A DNA stretch of 64,000 nt from Methylomagnum ishizawai (GCF_019670005.1 NZ_AP019783.1:1694501-1758500); one strand, 5' to 3'. Positions 1-8,867 are shown, counted from the first letter of the stretch. Notes: generated from the sequence alone by a model not told the origin. Made by a program: numbers and translations.

Positions 1-126
1 CCGGGGGAAGGCGGGATTCCGCAGCACATAGAGCCGGTCGGCCAGGGCTTCGGACAGCATTTCCCAACCCAGCGATTTGGCGAAGTCGCGGAGGTCGAGG
101 GGTGTTACCAAGGTGTCCGGGGTCAT
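1..126 (-). CDS. Partial hypothetical protein, 3' end outside window
   Basis: Only the first 42 codons are present; the reading frame is open to the window edge. It begins MTPDTLVTPLDLRDFAKSLG. The ATG (126-124) overlaps the stop of the DUF4365 gene in an ATGA arrangement, so the two are probably translationally coupled and the gene is the fourth member of the mod-res-DUF4365 operon. No domain can be recognised in the visible part. Membership in a restriction-modification operon suggests an accessory role, but this is inference only. Confidence 0.6.
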   Translation of the reverse strand, partial: MTPDTLVTPLDLRDFAKSLGWEMLSEALADRLYVLRNPAFPR

Positions 127-671
127 TCGGCGAACTCCTGATAGCGGGGGATGTCGTTGCGGGAAAGCCGCGTCATGAGGGCGAGCAATCCGTCCGGGTC
201 GAAGCGTTGGCCCTTGGGTAGATAGACCGTTTGGGCCGTGGCGTTGGTGGAAGGTTTCGCGCCCCGCAGGCTGGCCCAGTAGGCGCATTTCCGCAGAATC
301 AGGGCGTCGTCGTCCAGGGCGAGCCAGTCCGCCGGGTCGGCGGGCAGGAACAGCACCACCAGGAGCCGGGGTGTCGAGACGGCTTCCGTGCGTAGGTCGT
401 TGTAGCGGTTGATGCCTTTCAGGCTGTAGGACCAGAAATCCCCGTGGTCGGTGGGCGGTTGGACGGTGGCTTTGAGTTGCACCTTGATGTCGATTTCCTC
501 CCGGTAGCCGCCGCCGGGGAATGGTCCCCAGCCGGTCAGTTCGGCGTCGATTCCGGCGTTATCATCGTGCCTGGAACCTACTTTGCAGCCAACTCCGGCC
601 TTGGCCGCGACGGCGTGCAGGTAGGCATAGCTGAGTTCGGATTCGATGTCGTTGGCGGAAAGCGGTTTCAC
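123..671 (-). CDS. DUF4365 domain protein (nuclease-fold-like accessory of R-M operon)
   Basis: The 182-residue product resembles DUF4365 proteins, which have a PD-(D/E)XK-like core. Visible marks are GIDAEL (about residues 40-45) followed by the IDIKVQLKAT strand (about 61-70), which would supply the acidic residues and the lysine of such a fold. The start is GTG at 671-669; the preceding Shine-Dalgarno is weak. It lies 27 bp downstream of res and overlaps the next small gene by 4 bp, so it is read as part of the type III R-M operon. DUF4365 proteins often sit in defence loci. A nuclease or a structural role is possible; activity is not shown by sequence alone. Confidence 0.65.
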   Translation of the reverse strand: MKPLSANDIESELSYAYLHAVAAKAGVGCKVGSRHDDNAGIDAELTGWGPFPGGGYREEIDIKVQLKATVQPPTDHGDFWSYSLKGINRYNDLRTEAVSTPRLLVVLFLPADPADWLALDDDALILRKCAYWASLRGAKPSTNATAQTVYLPKGQRFDPDGLLALMTRLSRNDIPRYQEFAE

Positions 672-698
672 GGTGATGGCCTGTTATTGGTTCGGCTT

Positions 699-3197
699 TC
701 AATACTGCCCCATGTGTTCCACCCGGAAGGCTTGATCCGGCTCCACCCGGTTTTCCTTGGGGATATACCGGGCAATCCAGAATTTCCCATCATCCCGCTG
801 GGTCAGCAATACCGGCGGGCCATAGGTTTTATGCTCCGCCCGCGCCTTTTCCCGCGTCTCGGGATTATCAAGGAGATGACCGCCCTTGGTTTCCACCAGC
901 AGAATCCCACCGCCCCGTGTCCGGTCCTTCACGCCAATGACGAAATCCGGGTAATACCCGTCACCTTCGGGAATGATGAGACGCACCGACCACGGCTTGC
1001 GTGGTGGGTTACGGTGCCACCACAGTACGTTTCCCGATGCGTTGGCGTCGAGGAGTTCGGCGAACTTCCGTTCGGGTTCGTTCAGGTCCGGTGGCATGAT
1101 GCCGTAGATATTAAGGCGGGAACGGGCCGCGCCCGGCAAGGCTTCGACCTGGGCGGGCAAGGGCGCGGTGTCCAAGATTTCCTTATCGCGGGCCATACAG
1201 GCCCGCACGGCATCGCGCACCAAATTCGGATAGGTCGCTAGGATCAGGTTCAAAGCCCGCCGCAATTCCCCTTCGTCCAGCCCGATACCTTGCTCATCGT
1301 TGTATTCGAGGCGCAGCGCGGCCAGCAAGGCGTCTTCGAGGTCGCGGGGGTTGTAGTATTCGGCTTGGAATAACACCCTTTGCGCCCGGCGGGCCAATTC
1401 GGCATGGGATAGCTTGGCCTGCACGGTGTCCACCGATTCGGTGTCTTTCCCGAAAATATCGGCCACGGTCTTGCGGGTGATCCTGACGGTTTTCCGCAAG
1501 CCCGCCGCCAGCACATCCCCACTGAGTTTGAGATACGCCCCGGCGCATTTCACCACATCGGTTTCGAGGGGTAGCTGTTCTTTTTTAAAGCGGGTCGGCA
1601 TTCCTTCCCGCAATGGAAACAACGCAGCGCCGGGCAAGGGCGCGGTCAAGGTGGCGCTATTGCTTTTGCCTTGATAGATCGCGGCGGTTTCGGCCTGGGG
1701 CACCCAGGAGAAACCGGGCAAGGTTCCCGGCACGCCATAAACCACCGCCTCGGGATTGGGCGCGGTTGCGGCGGGTGCGCCGCCCGCCGGTTTCCAGGCC
1801 GGAGGCGGGTAGGGATTCGGCAATAGGCTGGTTTGCCCGTCTTGGGAATACTGCACTTGGGTTTCCCCGCCCACCCGCACCGTGAGCGCATAGGGGCTGA
1901 TCTCCGACAGTTCGGTTTGCAGGACGTTGATTTTCTCGCCCGCGCTAATCAGCCCGCTTTGGCTCTCCGGCTCGGCCAGGAACACATAGCCGAACCGCAG
2001 CAATTCCGGCAAGGTCTTGTCCGCCGCCTTGGCTTGCAATTGCCGATGCACGCGCAGGATGCGCCCGACCACTTGCACACCGAAATCGGTATCTTTGGCC
2101 CCGCGCATGGAAACCACGGTGAACGCCCGTGGCGCATCGAAACCCAAGGCCACGGCCATTTTGAACAGCAGGATTTCCTTGCTGTCGTCGAAAGCCACGG
2201 TCGCCAAATCGTCGTTGGGTTCGTCGGCGGTATAGGACGCGATGGCCGCTTCCGGCACGCCCAGGTTCAGCAGTTTGGCCTTGGCGTCCTCGATCACGGA
2301 AACGCCCGCCGGGCCTTTGTTGCCCACCTGTACCAACAGCAACGGGGTGAAGGTCGCGCCGATGGCGGCCAATCCGGCTTTGATGGCGCAGTGGGCTTGC
2401 CACGCCTCCGCCAAAGCCGTGGCCGGAATGTCGGTGAACGGTTTTTGGTCGTCCGCCGCCAAGTAGGCGATGGCTTTGACGGAACCCTTGATCAGCCCGG
2501 CGTCCACGGCGTGCTGGCGGGATACGGCGATGCGGTGCAATTCGCCGATCCCCGCCGCCTGCTTGAATTTCCTCACGTCGGCATCGTCGGGCGTGGCGGT
2601 AATCAGCAAGGTGAATTCGGGGGCGAGGACTTCCCGGTAGAACTTCACGGCTTCGGTCGCGCCGGTAAAGCCGTGATGGGCTTCGTCCACCACCACGCCG
2701 ATACGGAAACCCGCTTCCCGCAAGGCCGGGATGAAATCATCCAGCGCCAGGGCGGTGTCGCCGTTCTTGCGGAGTTTGCGGGTATCGGCCCGTTTCGCGG
2801 CCACGGATTGCCAGGTCGTCACGAAGACATCGCCGCTGCGGCTGGAATAGGCCACGCGCTCATTGGCGAGGTCGCGCACCCGTAGCCCGGTGAAATGTTC
2901 CTTCATCGCGGCCTTGGATTGCTCCACCAAGTTGGCGAACGGGGTGAACCAGAACCAGACGATTTTGGCGTTGTGGTGATGGTCCGGGGCGGCGAAGGCT
3001 TCGGCAATCATGCCCGCCATCAGGGTTTTACCGGCCCCGGTCGGCGCTTCCAGCAGCACGCAGCCGTTGAAGGCGCTGGCGGTGCGGCGGCTGTCCGCGT
3101 CGGTGGCTTGCTGGATTTGGCTTTCGGCGTAGCGGAAGATTTCCAGGGCGTTGTTGACGGCGTCCTGTTGGTAGCCTTTGGGTGTGGGTACGCTCAT
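699..3197 (-). CDS. res: Type III restriction enzyme Res subunit (DEAD/DEAH translocase + nuclease)
   Basis: This 832-residue protein is the restriction and translocation subunit of a type III system. The SF2 helicase motifs are intact: Walker A APTGAGKT (51-58), DEAH (171-174), TATP (200-203) and motif VI QVVGRILRVHR (375-385). A C-terminal PD-(D/E)XK nuclease is seen as PDFV (about 750-753) and ETKG (about 769-772). The ATG at 3197 overlaps the mod stop codon (ATGA), so translation is coupled to mod, as expected for Mod2Res complexes. An in-frame extension upstream of 3197 is only mod antisense-free read-through and is not used. The system should cut unmethylated foreign DNA after ATP-driven motion between head-to-head sites. 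Confidence 0.9.
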   Translation of the reverse strand: MSVPTPKGYQQDAVNNALEIFRYAESQIQQATDADSRRTASAFNGCVLLEAPTGAGKTLMAGMIAEAFAAPDHHHNAKIVWFWFTPFANLVEQSKAAMKEHFTGLRVRDLANERVAYSSRSGDVFVTTWQSVAAKRADTRKLRKNGDTALALDDFIPALREAGFRIGVVVDEAHHGFTGATEAVKFYREVLAPEFTLLITATPDDADVRKFKQAAGIGELHRIAVSRQHAVDAGLIKGSVKAIAYLAADDQKPFTDIPATALAEAWQAHCAIKAGLAAIGATFTPLLLVQVGNKGPAGVSVIEDAKAKLLNLGVPEAAIASYTADEPNDDLATVAFDDSKEILLFKMAVALGFDAPRAFTVVSMRGAKDTDFGVQVVGRILRVHRQLQAKAADKTLPELLRFGYVFLAEPESQSGLISAGEKINVLQTELSEISPYALTVRVGGETQVQYSQDGQTSLLPNPYPPPAWKPAGGAPAATAPNPEAVVYGVPGTLPGFSWVPQAETAAIYQGKSNSATLTAPLPGAALFPLREGMPTRFKKEQLPLETDVVKCAGAYLKLSGDVLAAGLRKTVRITRKTVADIFGKDTESVDTVQAKLSHAELARRAQRVLFQAEYYNPRDLEDALLAALRLEYNDEQGIGLDEGELRRALNLILATYPNLVRDAVRACMARDKEILDTAPLPAQVEALPGAARSRLNIYGIMPPDLNEPERKFAELLDANASGNVLWWHRNPPRKPWSVRLIIPEGDGYYPDFVIGVKDRTRGGGILLVETKGGHLLDNPETREKARAEHKTYGPPVLLTQRDDGKFWIARYIPKENRVEPDQAFRVEHMGQY

Positions 3198-5044
3198 GGT
3201 TTGGCCCCCAAGCCAAAGCGGTTGACCAGGAATTGCGGAATCGGTTGGAGGCTGGCCCGTTCGTCTTCGAGGTATTGGGCCAGCATACCGGGTTGCCAGG
3301 AATACACCACGGCGCTGCCGTGGGTGACGATGGCTTGTTTGACAAGTTCGACCACCGCCGCCGAGAGCTTCGGCACGTAGAGCATGGCCCCTGGGTCGAG
3401 GTCCGCCTGTTGGATGGGTTGGGCGGATTGGTAGGGCGTGAGCGTCCCGGTGTGGATCAATTGCAGGGCGGTCCACACTTGTTCGTGTTCGATGGCGCTC
3501 AGGATGGCTTCGGGGGATATTCGGCGGGTGCGGAAATAGGCAAAATCGCCGCCCGTACCTGATGTACTTCGATATCCTTGAATTACATTTTTTACCCGAG
3601 CGGCACACACATCGCGGCAAATATTTTTATCTGGCTCATCCTCTGAATTTTCACGATTAGATACCAAAACAAAATGGCGTCCAAAATCATCCTCTGTGTT
3701 TAATTCTAAAACCGCTTGCGCCGTAGTCCCGGACCCGGCAAAGAAATCCAATACTACATCACCGGGCTGGGTTGCCTGCCGAATTAAGCTCCTTATAAGA
3801 GATGGAGGTTTTGGATGGTGGAATGCCTTAACTCCGAGAATTGCGGTTATTGCATCCGTTCCCTCTCCGCCTCGCTGTGAGCGCAATAATTCAATCTCTT
3901 CATCCATGTCATGATAAATATACTCGACTTCTTCATTAACTCCCGCAATCCAACTGCTTACAGGTGCCACCATCTTCTCTTTATTTTTTAAATATGATTT
4001 TTTTGATGGTCTTCCGGGCGCAATTGGCTTGCCTATCCAAAAATCCAAGTCTGGTAAATCCTCACGCAATAGCGGTGTTTTCTTTTTTGGCAAAATTGGC
4101 CCCCTCCCTTCCTGGATTGCTTTTATTAACTCTTCTTTGCTATCCCACCACATTATTTCTTCCGGTTTGCAGCGAGGAAACGCGATTAATTTCTTTTTAA
4201 TTAAAGACTCCATACTTTCTGTGCGAATCTTGCTATTTGGTTTTATCTTTCTTTCCGTTACATACCGCCAAACAGCATTTGGATCACAGGGATACCAATA
4301 TTTTGTCTCAGGGTCATAAATGGGGTAGTAAAGGTTTTCACGCTCTTTGAATGTCTTGTTGCAAGTAATCGGGTCGAGACTGTAGGGACCGTTTGGGTCG
4401 TTGTCTGGGTTACGATATTTGCCAAGCTCAAGAGTTTTACCATTGAACTGAAAACCTGAACCTGCAAAAGCTAATACATGTTCATGTACTTGGCTAAAAT
4501 TGCCACCCGCGTCATTTCCGGTATCTTTTGTTCGCCATACGAATGAACCGATCCGCATTCCAGAAAAAACCCTATCTAACAGCAATTCTAGTTTTGCGCG
4601 ATTTTCATCATTGATAGAAACCAAAATTACTCCATCTTCGCTAAGTAATTCCCTAGCCAGTTCTAACCGCCGGAATAGAAATTCCAGCCACTTGGAATGC
4701 CGGTAGGTATCTTCCTTGTCGATGAACCTGTCGTTGTAGATGAAATCCCGGTTGCCGGTGTTATACGGCGGGTCGATATAAATGCACTTCACCCGACCGG
4801 CATGGGTCATTCTCAGGAAGCGCAGGGCGTCGAAGTTGTCGCCCTCGATGATGAGGTTCTGGAACGGCGCTTCCCCCACCGAAAGCCCGGCATCGAAATC
4901 CAGCGCCACGAAATCCTCGTTGATGGCGCTCTCATGCTCGATCTCGTCGCGCTCCCACACCAGCCCGAACGTCGGCTTGCGGTCGCGGGTGCGTAACAGG
5001 TGGATGAGTTGTTCGCGGGTGTAGCTGTCGTAATTATCGGCCAT
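3194..5044 (-). CDS. mod: Type III DNA methyltransferase Mod (N6-adenine, beta class)
   Basis: The 616-residue product carries DPPY (91-94) before the AdoMet-binding FAGSGTT (435-441), the motif order of beta-class amino-methyltransferases such as type III Mod. The long segment between them is the expected target recognition domain. The ATG at 5044 is preceded by GGAGGA about six bases upstream, which fixes the start. Codons for residues about 130-495 (roughly 3560-4660) are strikingly AT-rich compared with both ends of the gene, a sign that the recognition domain was exchanged or acquired from another source. Mod methylates and provides specificity for Res. It is the first gene of the leftward R-M operon. 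Confidence 0.92.
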   Translation of the reverse strand: MADNYDSYTREQLIHLLRTRDRKPTFGLVWERDEIEHESAINEDFVALDFDAGLSVGEAPFQNLIIEGDNFDALRFLRMTHAGRVKCIYIDPPYNTGNRDFIYNDRFIDKEDTYRHSKWLEFLFRRLELARELLSEDGVILVSINDENRAKLELLLDRVFSGMRIGSFVWRTKDTGNDAGGNFSQVHEHVLAFAGSGFQFNGKTLELGKYRNPDNDPNGPYSLDPITCNKTFKERENLYYPIYDPETKYWYPCDPNAVWRYVTERKIKPNSKIRTESMESLIKKKLIAFPRCKPEEIMWWDSKEELIKAIQEGRGPILPKKKTPLLREDLPDLDFWIGKPIAPGRPSKKSYLKNKEKMVAPVSSWIAGVNEEVEYIYHDMDEEIELLRSQRGGEGTDAITAILGVKAFHHPKPPSLIRSLIRQATQPGDVVLDFFAGSGTTAQAVLELNTEDDFGRHFVLVSNRENSEDEPDKNICRDVCAARVKNVIQGYRSTSGTGGDFAYFRTRRISPEAILSAIEHEQVWTALQLIHTGTLTPYQSAQPIQQADLDPGAMLYVPKLSAAVVELVKQAIVTHGSAVVYSWQPGMLAQYLEDERASLQPIPQFLVNRFGLGAKP

Positions 5045-5115
5045 GGGTTCCTCCGGGGTGCGATTGTCCCACGCCACGGCGTTGCGGTCATTGCGGCGTG
5101 GATTTTCCGGGCAAT

Positions 5116-5149
5116 AAAAAACCCGCGAGGCGCGAACCTTGCGGGTTTT
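5116..5149 (-). terminator. Rho-independent terminator
   Basis: On the minus strand a 9-bp stem (5141-5149 pairing with 5118-5126) is followed by a T-run ending near 5116. It follows the 5275-5664 gene and isolates it from the R-M operon. Confidence 0.7.
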
Positions 5150-5274
5150 CCGTGGGCAATTGGCGGAGATGGCCGGGATTCCACCCGAACGGCCAGGGCC
5201 GCGCCCTGGGTGGTCGATGCCACACGGTCGGGGGGTAACGGGTCCGCGCCCTGGTGCAGGACGCGAAGTCCATT

Positions 5275-5664
5275 TCAAGGCAAGCGCTTTGACACCCTGG
5301 ACCGCTCGGCAAGAAGCGCCCGGTTCAACAGTTGCCCCGCCACGGCCAGCGCCCGCCGCCGTTCCGCCGCGTATTTGCGGGCGGACCATCGGGTTCTAAC
5401 GTCCTGCCGCGCCGCCTCGACGCTCAACCCGTCAACGAAAGTTTGGGCCAGGACGAGGCGTAGCGACGGCTCCATCAACGGCAACACGCGCTCCACGCGC
5501 ATCGCCCAGCGCCGCGCCGCCCCCGCTCTCGCGCTCAGCAAGACATCCCGCCGCCCGCAACCGCTCGCCCGCCATTCGCCCCAAACCTTGAGCGCCGCCC
5601 GTGTCCCGGCTTCGCTCAGTGCGCCATCAAGCCCCGATTCGATCATTTCGCCCAGGTGTTCCAC
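5275..5664 (-). CDS. Hypothetical island protein, possibly regulatory
   Basis: A 129-residue Arg/Ala-rich product with no family I can name. Its C-terminal half (WSARKYAAERRRALAVAG) has the look of a basic helix-turn-helix such as those in phage antiterminator or sigma-like small proteins, but this is a weak resemblance. The start is GTG at 5664; no clear Shine-Dalgarno precedes it, and an internal ATG six codons later is an alternative. It is flanked by a terminator on each side, so it seems to be a single-gene transcript in the island. Composition matches the GC-rich surroundings. Confidence 0.5.
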   Translation of the reverse strand: MEHLGEMIESGLDGALSEAGTRAALKVWGEWRASGCGRRDVLLSARAGAARRWAMRVERVLPLMEPSLRLVLAQTFVDGLSVEAARQDVRTRWSARKYAAERRRALAVAGQLLNRALLAERSRVSKRLP

Positions 5665-5691
5665 ATGGTTTTGATAATGCGGACGCGCAAA

Positions 5692-5718
5692 TAAAAAAAG
5701 GCGGTTTATAGTCCGCCT
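5692..5718 (-). terminator. Rho-independent terminator
   Basis: On the minus strand AGGCGG (5718-5713) pairs with CCGCCT (5704-5699), with an 8-base loop, and is followed by seven Ts (5698-5692). It lies downstream of the DUF3987 gene and the repeat array and would end the replication-module transcript. Confidence 0.75.
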
Positions 5719-5754
5719 ACATTAACACTATTTTACCACTAAACCTTTAAATAT

Positions 5755-5774
5755 CAAACATTTACGCATGTTTG
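5755..5774. promoter_or_regulatory. Small palindrome, possible operator
   Basis: CAAACAT, six bases, ATGTTTG forms a perfect 7-bp inverted repeat in a short AT-rich stretch (5700-5800) without genes. It may be a binding site; nothing else identifies it. Confidence 0.25.
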
Positions 5775-6020
5775 AACCTTGGTTTTGGCCGGATTTTACC
5801 CGCCGTTTAAACCCGCCAAGCATCATCGCCAAACCCGAAACAAACCCCCCGGCCATTCTAAAACCTCCACTTATTCCCGATTTTCTGGAATCGCCGCGCC
5901 CCTGGTGTGCCCCGCCACCCTCAAGCGGTGTGTCCGGCCTTTCGGTAGGGACAGCCCGGAGCGGCCATGGGGGCCGGAAACCCGTCAGAGCATGTGTAGC
6001 GCCCTCCTACCCCATCGACA

Positions 6021-6281
6021 ATCGACAAAACCGACAAAACCCCGGAAGGGGCTTGGGAGGTTTTGTCGGTTTTGTCGATAGAAGTTCAGGGCGTAGGTCC
6101 ACAACCGCCTGGAAAACAAAAAAATAATAATAAAATTAAGGTCTTAAAGACCTTTAGAGACAAATGCGACAAATCGACAAAACCCACCCTTTCGGAGCGC
6201 CGGGAAGGGTGGGGCCGGGGGTTTTGTCGAGTTTTGTCGATGGCGCTTATCGACAAAACCCCCCTCAGGTGGCTTTTGTCG
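6021..6281. repeat. TTTTGTCG repeat array forming three stem-loops; candidate replication origin
   Basis: Nine exact copies of the octamer TTTTGTCG or its complement occur here. Forward CGACAAAA copies start at 6023, 6032, 6175 and 6251. Reverse copies start at 6061, 6070, 6222, 6232 and 6274. They build three successive inverted repeats: 6021-6041 with 6059-6079 (21 bp, perfect), 6174-6185 with 6219-6230, and 6231-6241 with 6249-6259. The last copy lies within the 3' end of the DUF3987 gene. P4-type elements keep iterons next to their primase-helicase gene, so an origin or a replication-protein binding site is the leading reading. Confidence 0.6.
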
Positions 6282-7860
6282 AGAGGAGCCGGGGGTTCAC
6301 CAGATAGACGACCGAAGGCCGCCCCCCCTTACCGCCCGTTTCCGATGGATGGCGGTCGAGTCCGTCCGAGAGGCAACCCCATTCCTGTAGCAGCTTGATC
6401 GCCGCCAGGAGCCGTTCCGTGGTGCGGAACCTGGATTCCAGCGCCTTTTGGAGTTCGCGCCGGGTGAAGCCGTCTAGCCGGTGGGCCTTGATCCAGGCCA
6501 ACACCGCCCCGGCGTCGTCCTCCGCCTTGCCCGCGCCCATCAGCGCGAACGCCGCCAGGGCGTGTTCGACCAGCAGGTCTCCGAGCGCCAGCGCCCGCGC
6601 CATGCTGTCCGCACCGACCGATTCGACCCCGGTGCCGTTCGCCGCCAGTTCCAGCAGCCCGGCGATACGCGCCACCGCGCCCGGAAGCTTGCCGGTCCAG
6701 TCGTTGATGTCGGCCCATTTACAGCCCGCGCCCTGGTTGGCCTCGACGTACTCCGAGAACTCCAGCCAGTATTCCAACGCCTCGGGTGTAAATGGAATCA
6801 CCCGAGGCTTGTCGGTCGGTTCCACCAAGCCGTCCAGCATGGCGTGGATATTGGCGTTCCACGTTGCCTGCACCTCGGGTGGAACGGCCCGCCGGTCGCG
6901 CACGTTGCGCCTGCCCACCGTGCTGACCGGCATGGCGTAGAGGAACCGCGCCAGCAGCCCGCTACCCCTAAAATTCCGGGACTTCGCCACGTCCGCCAGG
7001 ATGTCCGGTTGCAGCAGCAGCCCGAACGACAAGGTTGGTCGGTCGATATGGGCCAAGCGACCGGCCCGGTCCACCCGGATCGGGCTTCCACAGTGGGATT
7101 GGAGGAAGACATCCAGCGAAGCCCGCCCGCCGCTGTACTGGCCCGACATGATCTGAAAAACGCCACCCTCGTCGGCGAGGATGCTCATGCGCCCACTATG
7201 CTCGGCCAACATGGCTTGCAGGCGTTCGGGGGTCACATCGCCCGAGAACAGCCGGGGCGGGATCAGTTCGGCCGGAGTCCCCTCGATCTCTTTTTGGATG
7301 TCGGCCCGAAGGCGTTCCCGGTCCTCGTCGGTTTTGGCCTTCGCCGCGACACGCTTCAACTCCTCGATGCGTTTCTTGGCGACCTCCCGCGCCGACTCCA
7401 CCCGAGCGATGTCCGGGCGTATCCGGTCGCGCCGGCACTTCTCCCAGGCCAGCAAGGGTTCCGTCAGCGCGGCAAGCACCGCGGATTTCCGGGAACCGGA
7501 CGGCGCGGCGCTCAGGGTCCACAGGGCCAGTACCTCGCGGTAATCGTCGCCCCAGGGCGCGACCTCGAAGCGGCCTTGCAGGACCGTTGCGAGGACGGAT
7601 AGCGCGGTCATCACCGCCAGGGCTTCGGGCGTTTGGGTGCTTGCGGCCACCGCCGCCGCCATGTCGCCCGCCCAGCCGGGCAAGGCCGAAGCCGGGATTT
7701 GCGGGACGCTGTGCGCGGGCAGGATGGGTTCCGGCCACGCCTCCGGCCCATTCGAGGGCGGGGTTTTGCGTGGGGCGGGCTTGGGGGTCGATACGCCCGC
7801 CCCTGGTGGCGGGGCGGCACCATCGATCAAAGCCTTGACAGGGGTTTGGGTTCCGCTCAT
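6265..7860 (-). CDS. DUF3987 (YfjI-like) helicase/ATPase of mobile element
   Basis: The 531-residue product belongs to the DUF3987 family, RecA/helicase-like proteins typical of satellites and integrative elements. It shows a P-loop APSGSRKS (119-126) and a Walker-B-like ADEGG (229-233). A Lys/Arg/Glu-rich, probably coiled segment lies at about 145-195. The ATG at 7860 overlaps the primase stop codon (ATGA) and is preceded by AGGGGG, which supports this start. Together with the upstream TOPRIM protein it would replace the single primase-helicase alpha protein of phage P4, here split in two. The repeat array at its 3' end is the likely site of action. Confidence 0.8.
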   Translation of the reverse strand: MSGTQTPVKALIDGAAPPPGAGVSTPKPAPRKTPPSNGPEAWPEPILPAHSVPQIPASALPGWAGDMAAAVAASTQTPEALAVMTALSVLATVLQGRFEVAPWGDDYREVLALWTLSAAPSGSRKSAVLAALTEPLLAWEKCRRDRIRPDIARVESAREVAKKRIEELKRVAAKAKTDEDRERLRADIQKEIEGTPAELIPPRLFSGDVTPERLQAMLAEHSGRMSILADEGGVFQIMSGQYSGGRASLDVFLQSHCGSPIRVDRAGRLAHIDRPTLSFGLLLQPDILADVAKSRNFRGSGLLARFLYAMPVSTVGRRNVRDRRAVPPEVQATWNANIHAMLDGLVEPTDKPRVIPFTPEALEYWLEFSEYVEANQGAGCKWADINDWTGKLPGAVARIAGLLELAANGTGVESVGADSMARALALGDLLVEHALAAFALMGAGKAEDDAGAVLAWIKAHRLDGFTRRELQKALESRFRTTERLLAAIKLLQEWGCLSDGLDRHPSETGGKGGRPSVVYLVNPRLLSTKAT

Positions 7861-8867
7861 ATAACCCCCTGCGTGGATTTCAGGCAAGAATTTCTATAGT
7901 CATTAAAATCCCCGATAACCGGAGGAATCGCCACCATCCCAGAAACCAGTCGCGCCGCCTCTATCGCCGCCGCCTGTCCGGTCCCGGATTCGTCATTATC
8001 CCCGGCGAATACCAGCCGGGCCGCTGGATAGAACTCCCTCGCGACCTTCCCCGCAGCGGCCATGTTTCCAGCGCTGAAGCTGATGAATACCCGGTATCCG
8101 GTTTCCTCGAACAGGCTCGCCCCGGTCGCGAACCCTTCGCAGACAATAACGGTTTCAGTAGCCGGACCAATCACGAAGAATAGCCCCGTGGTCCGCCCGC
8201 CGGAAATGAAGTCTTTGGAACGCTCCAAGGGTTCCGGGGCTGTAGCCCAAATCGCTTGGAGATTCCAAATTTTGCGGTCCTTATCGACCATCGGAACCAA
8301 CAGCGCACCGGGTATCACGATGCGCCGCCAGCCTTCCGGGGTCTCGATCCACTTGGGCCAATCTCCCACCCGCGCCCCATGGGCTGATACCCTTTTCAAG
8401 GCAAGGTATTCATGTGGACCAGGACTCGCCGCCCGCCAAATCGCCAGGGCTTCATCGGCACGCTTCACATGGCGGGCCAGGGTGTCCCGGTCCCGCCGCT
8501 GTTTCCGGGCCTCGAACTCCCGGCGCAAGATTTCCCGTTCGGCGGGTGATAGGGGTTTCCGGTCCTCTGGAAACCATGTCCCGCCGAACCCCCGCCGTTT
8601 ATCCTCGAAATACACGCATTGCGGATAATCCAAGTAGAAACAATACCGAAACCCGGTATATCCGCGCTTATCGTCGGCGCTCCGCAAGCCATGAAAAGCC
8701 CCATCCGCCCGAATCGTCCCGACCAATTCAAGGCCATAGCGGCTTTGAATAAAACCCCTGAATTCTTCGGTTAAAAGGTGAATCGATGTATAATTGGCTT
8801 GTGTTGAATTTTGACTTTTACCGGCCCCTGCCATAGCGGCAGGGGCTTTTTTTTGGCTACCTAACAT
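7857..8867 (-). CDS. TOPRIM-domain primase-like protein
   Basis: The 336-residue protein resembles plasmid/phage TraC-like TOPRIM primases. An N-terminal region with LRSADDKRGY and RGFGGTW motifs precedes the TOPRIM core, seen as VCEG (242-245) and the acidic GDND (289-292). The start chosen is ATG 8867, which overlaps the preceding gene by 11 bp and has GGGGTGG upstream; a second ATG (8834) lies inside a strong hairpin and gives a protein 11 residues shorter. It probably makes primers for element replication with the DUF3987 helicase, to which it is coupled by a 4-bp overlap. Confidence 0.78.
   Translation of the reverse strand: MLGSQKKAPAAMAGAGKSQNSTQANYTSIHLLTEEFRGFIQSRYGLELVGTIRADGAFHGLRSADDKRGYTGFRYCFYLDYPQCVYFEDKRRGFGGTWFPEDRKPLSPAEREILRREFEARKQRRDRDTLARHVKRADEALAIWRAASPGPHEYLALKRVSAHGARVGDWPKWIETPEGWRRIVIPGALLVPMVDKDRKIWNLQAIWATAPEPLERSKDFISGGRTTGLFFVIGPATETVIVCEGFATGASLFEETGYRVFISFSAGNMAAAGKVAREFYPAARLVFAGDNDESGTGQAAAIEAARLVSGMVAIPPVIGDFNDYRNSCLKSTQGVI
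8824..8854 (+). terminator. Strong terminator on the strand opposite to the surrounding genes
   Basis: GCCCCTGCC (8824-8832), five-base loop, GGCAGGGGC (8838-8846), then eight Ts (8847-8854). It reads rightwards, inside the 5' end of the leftward primase gene, so it would stop antisense transcription entering from the replication genes. On the sense strand the stem lies over the start region of the primase message. Confidence 0.7.

Noticed and set aside
699-3620. Longer Res reading starting before 3197
   Set aside because: The extension overlaps the end of mod, lacks family similarity, and ATG 3197 forms an ATGA junction with mod.
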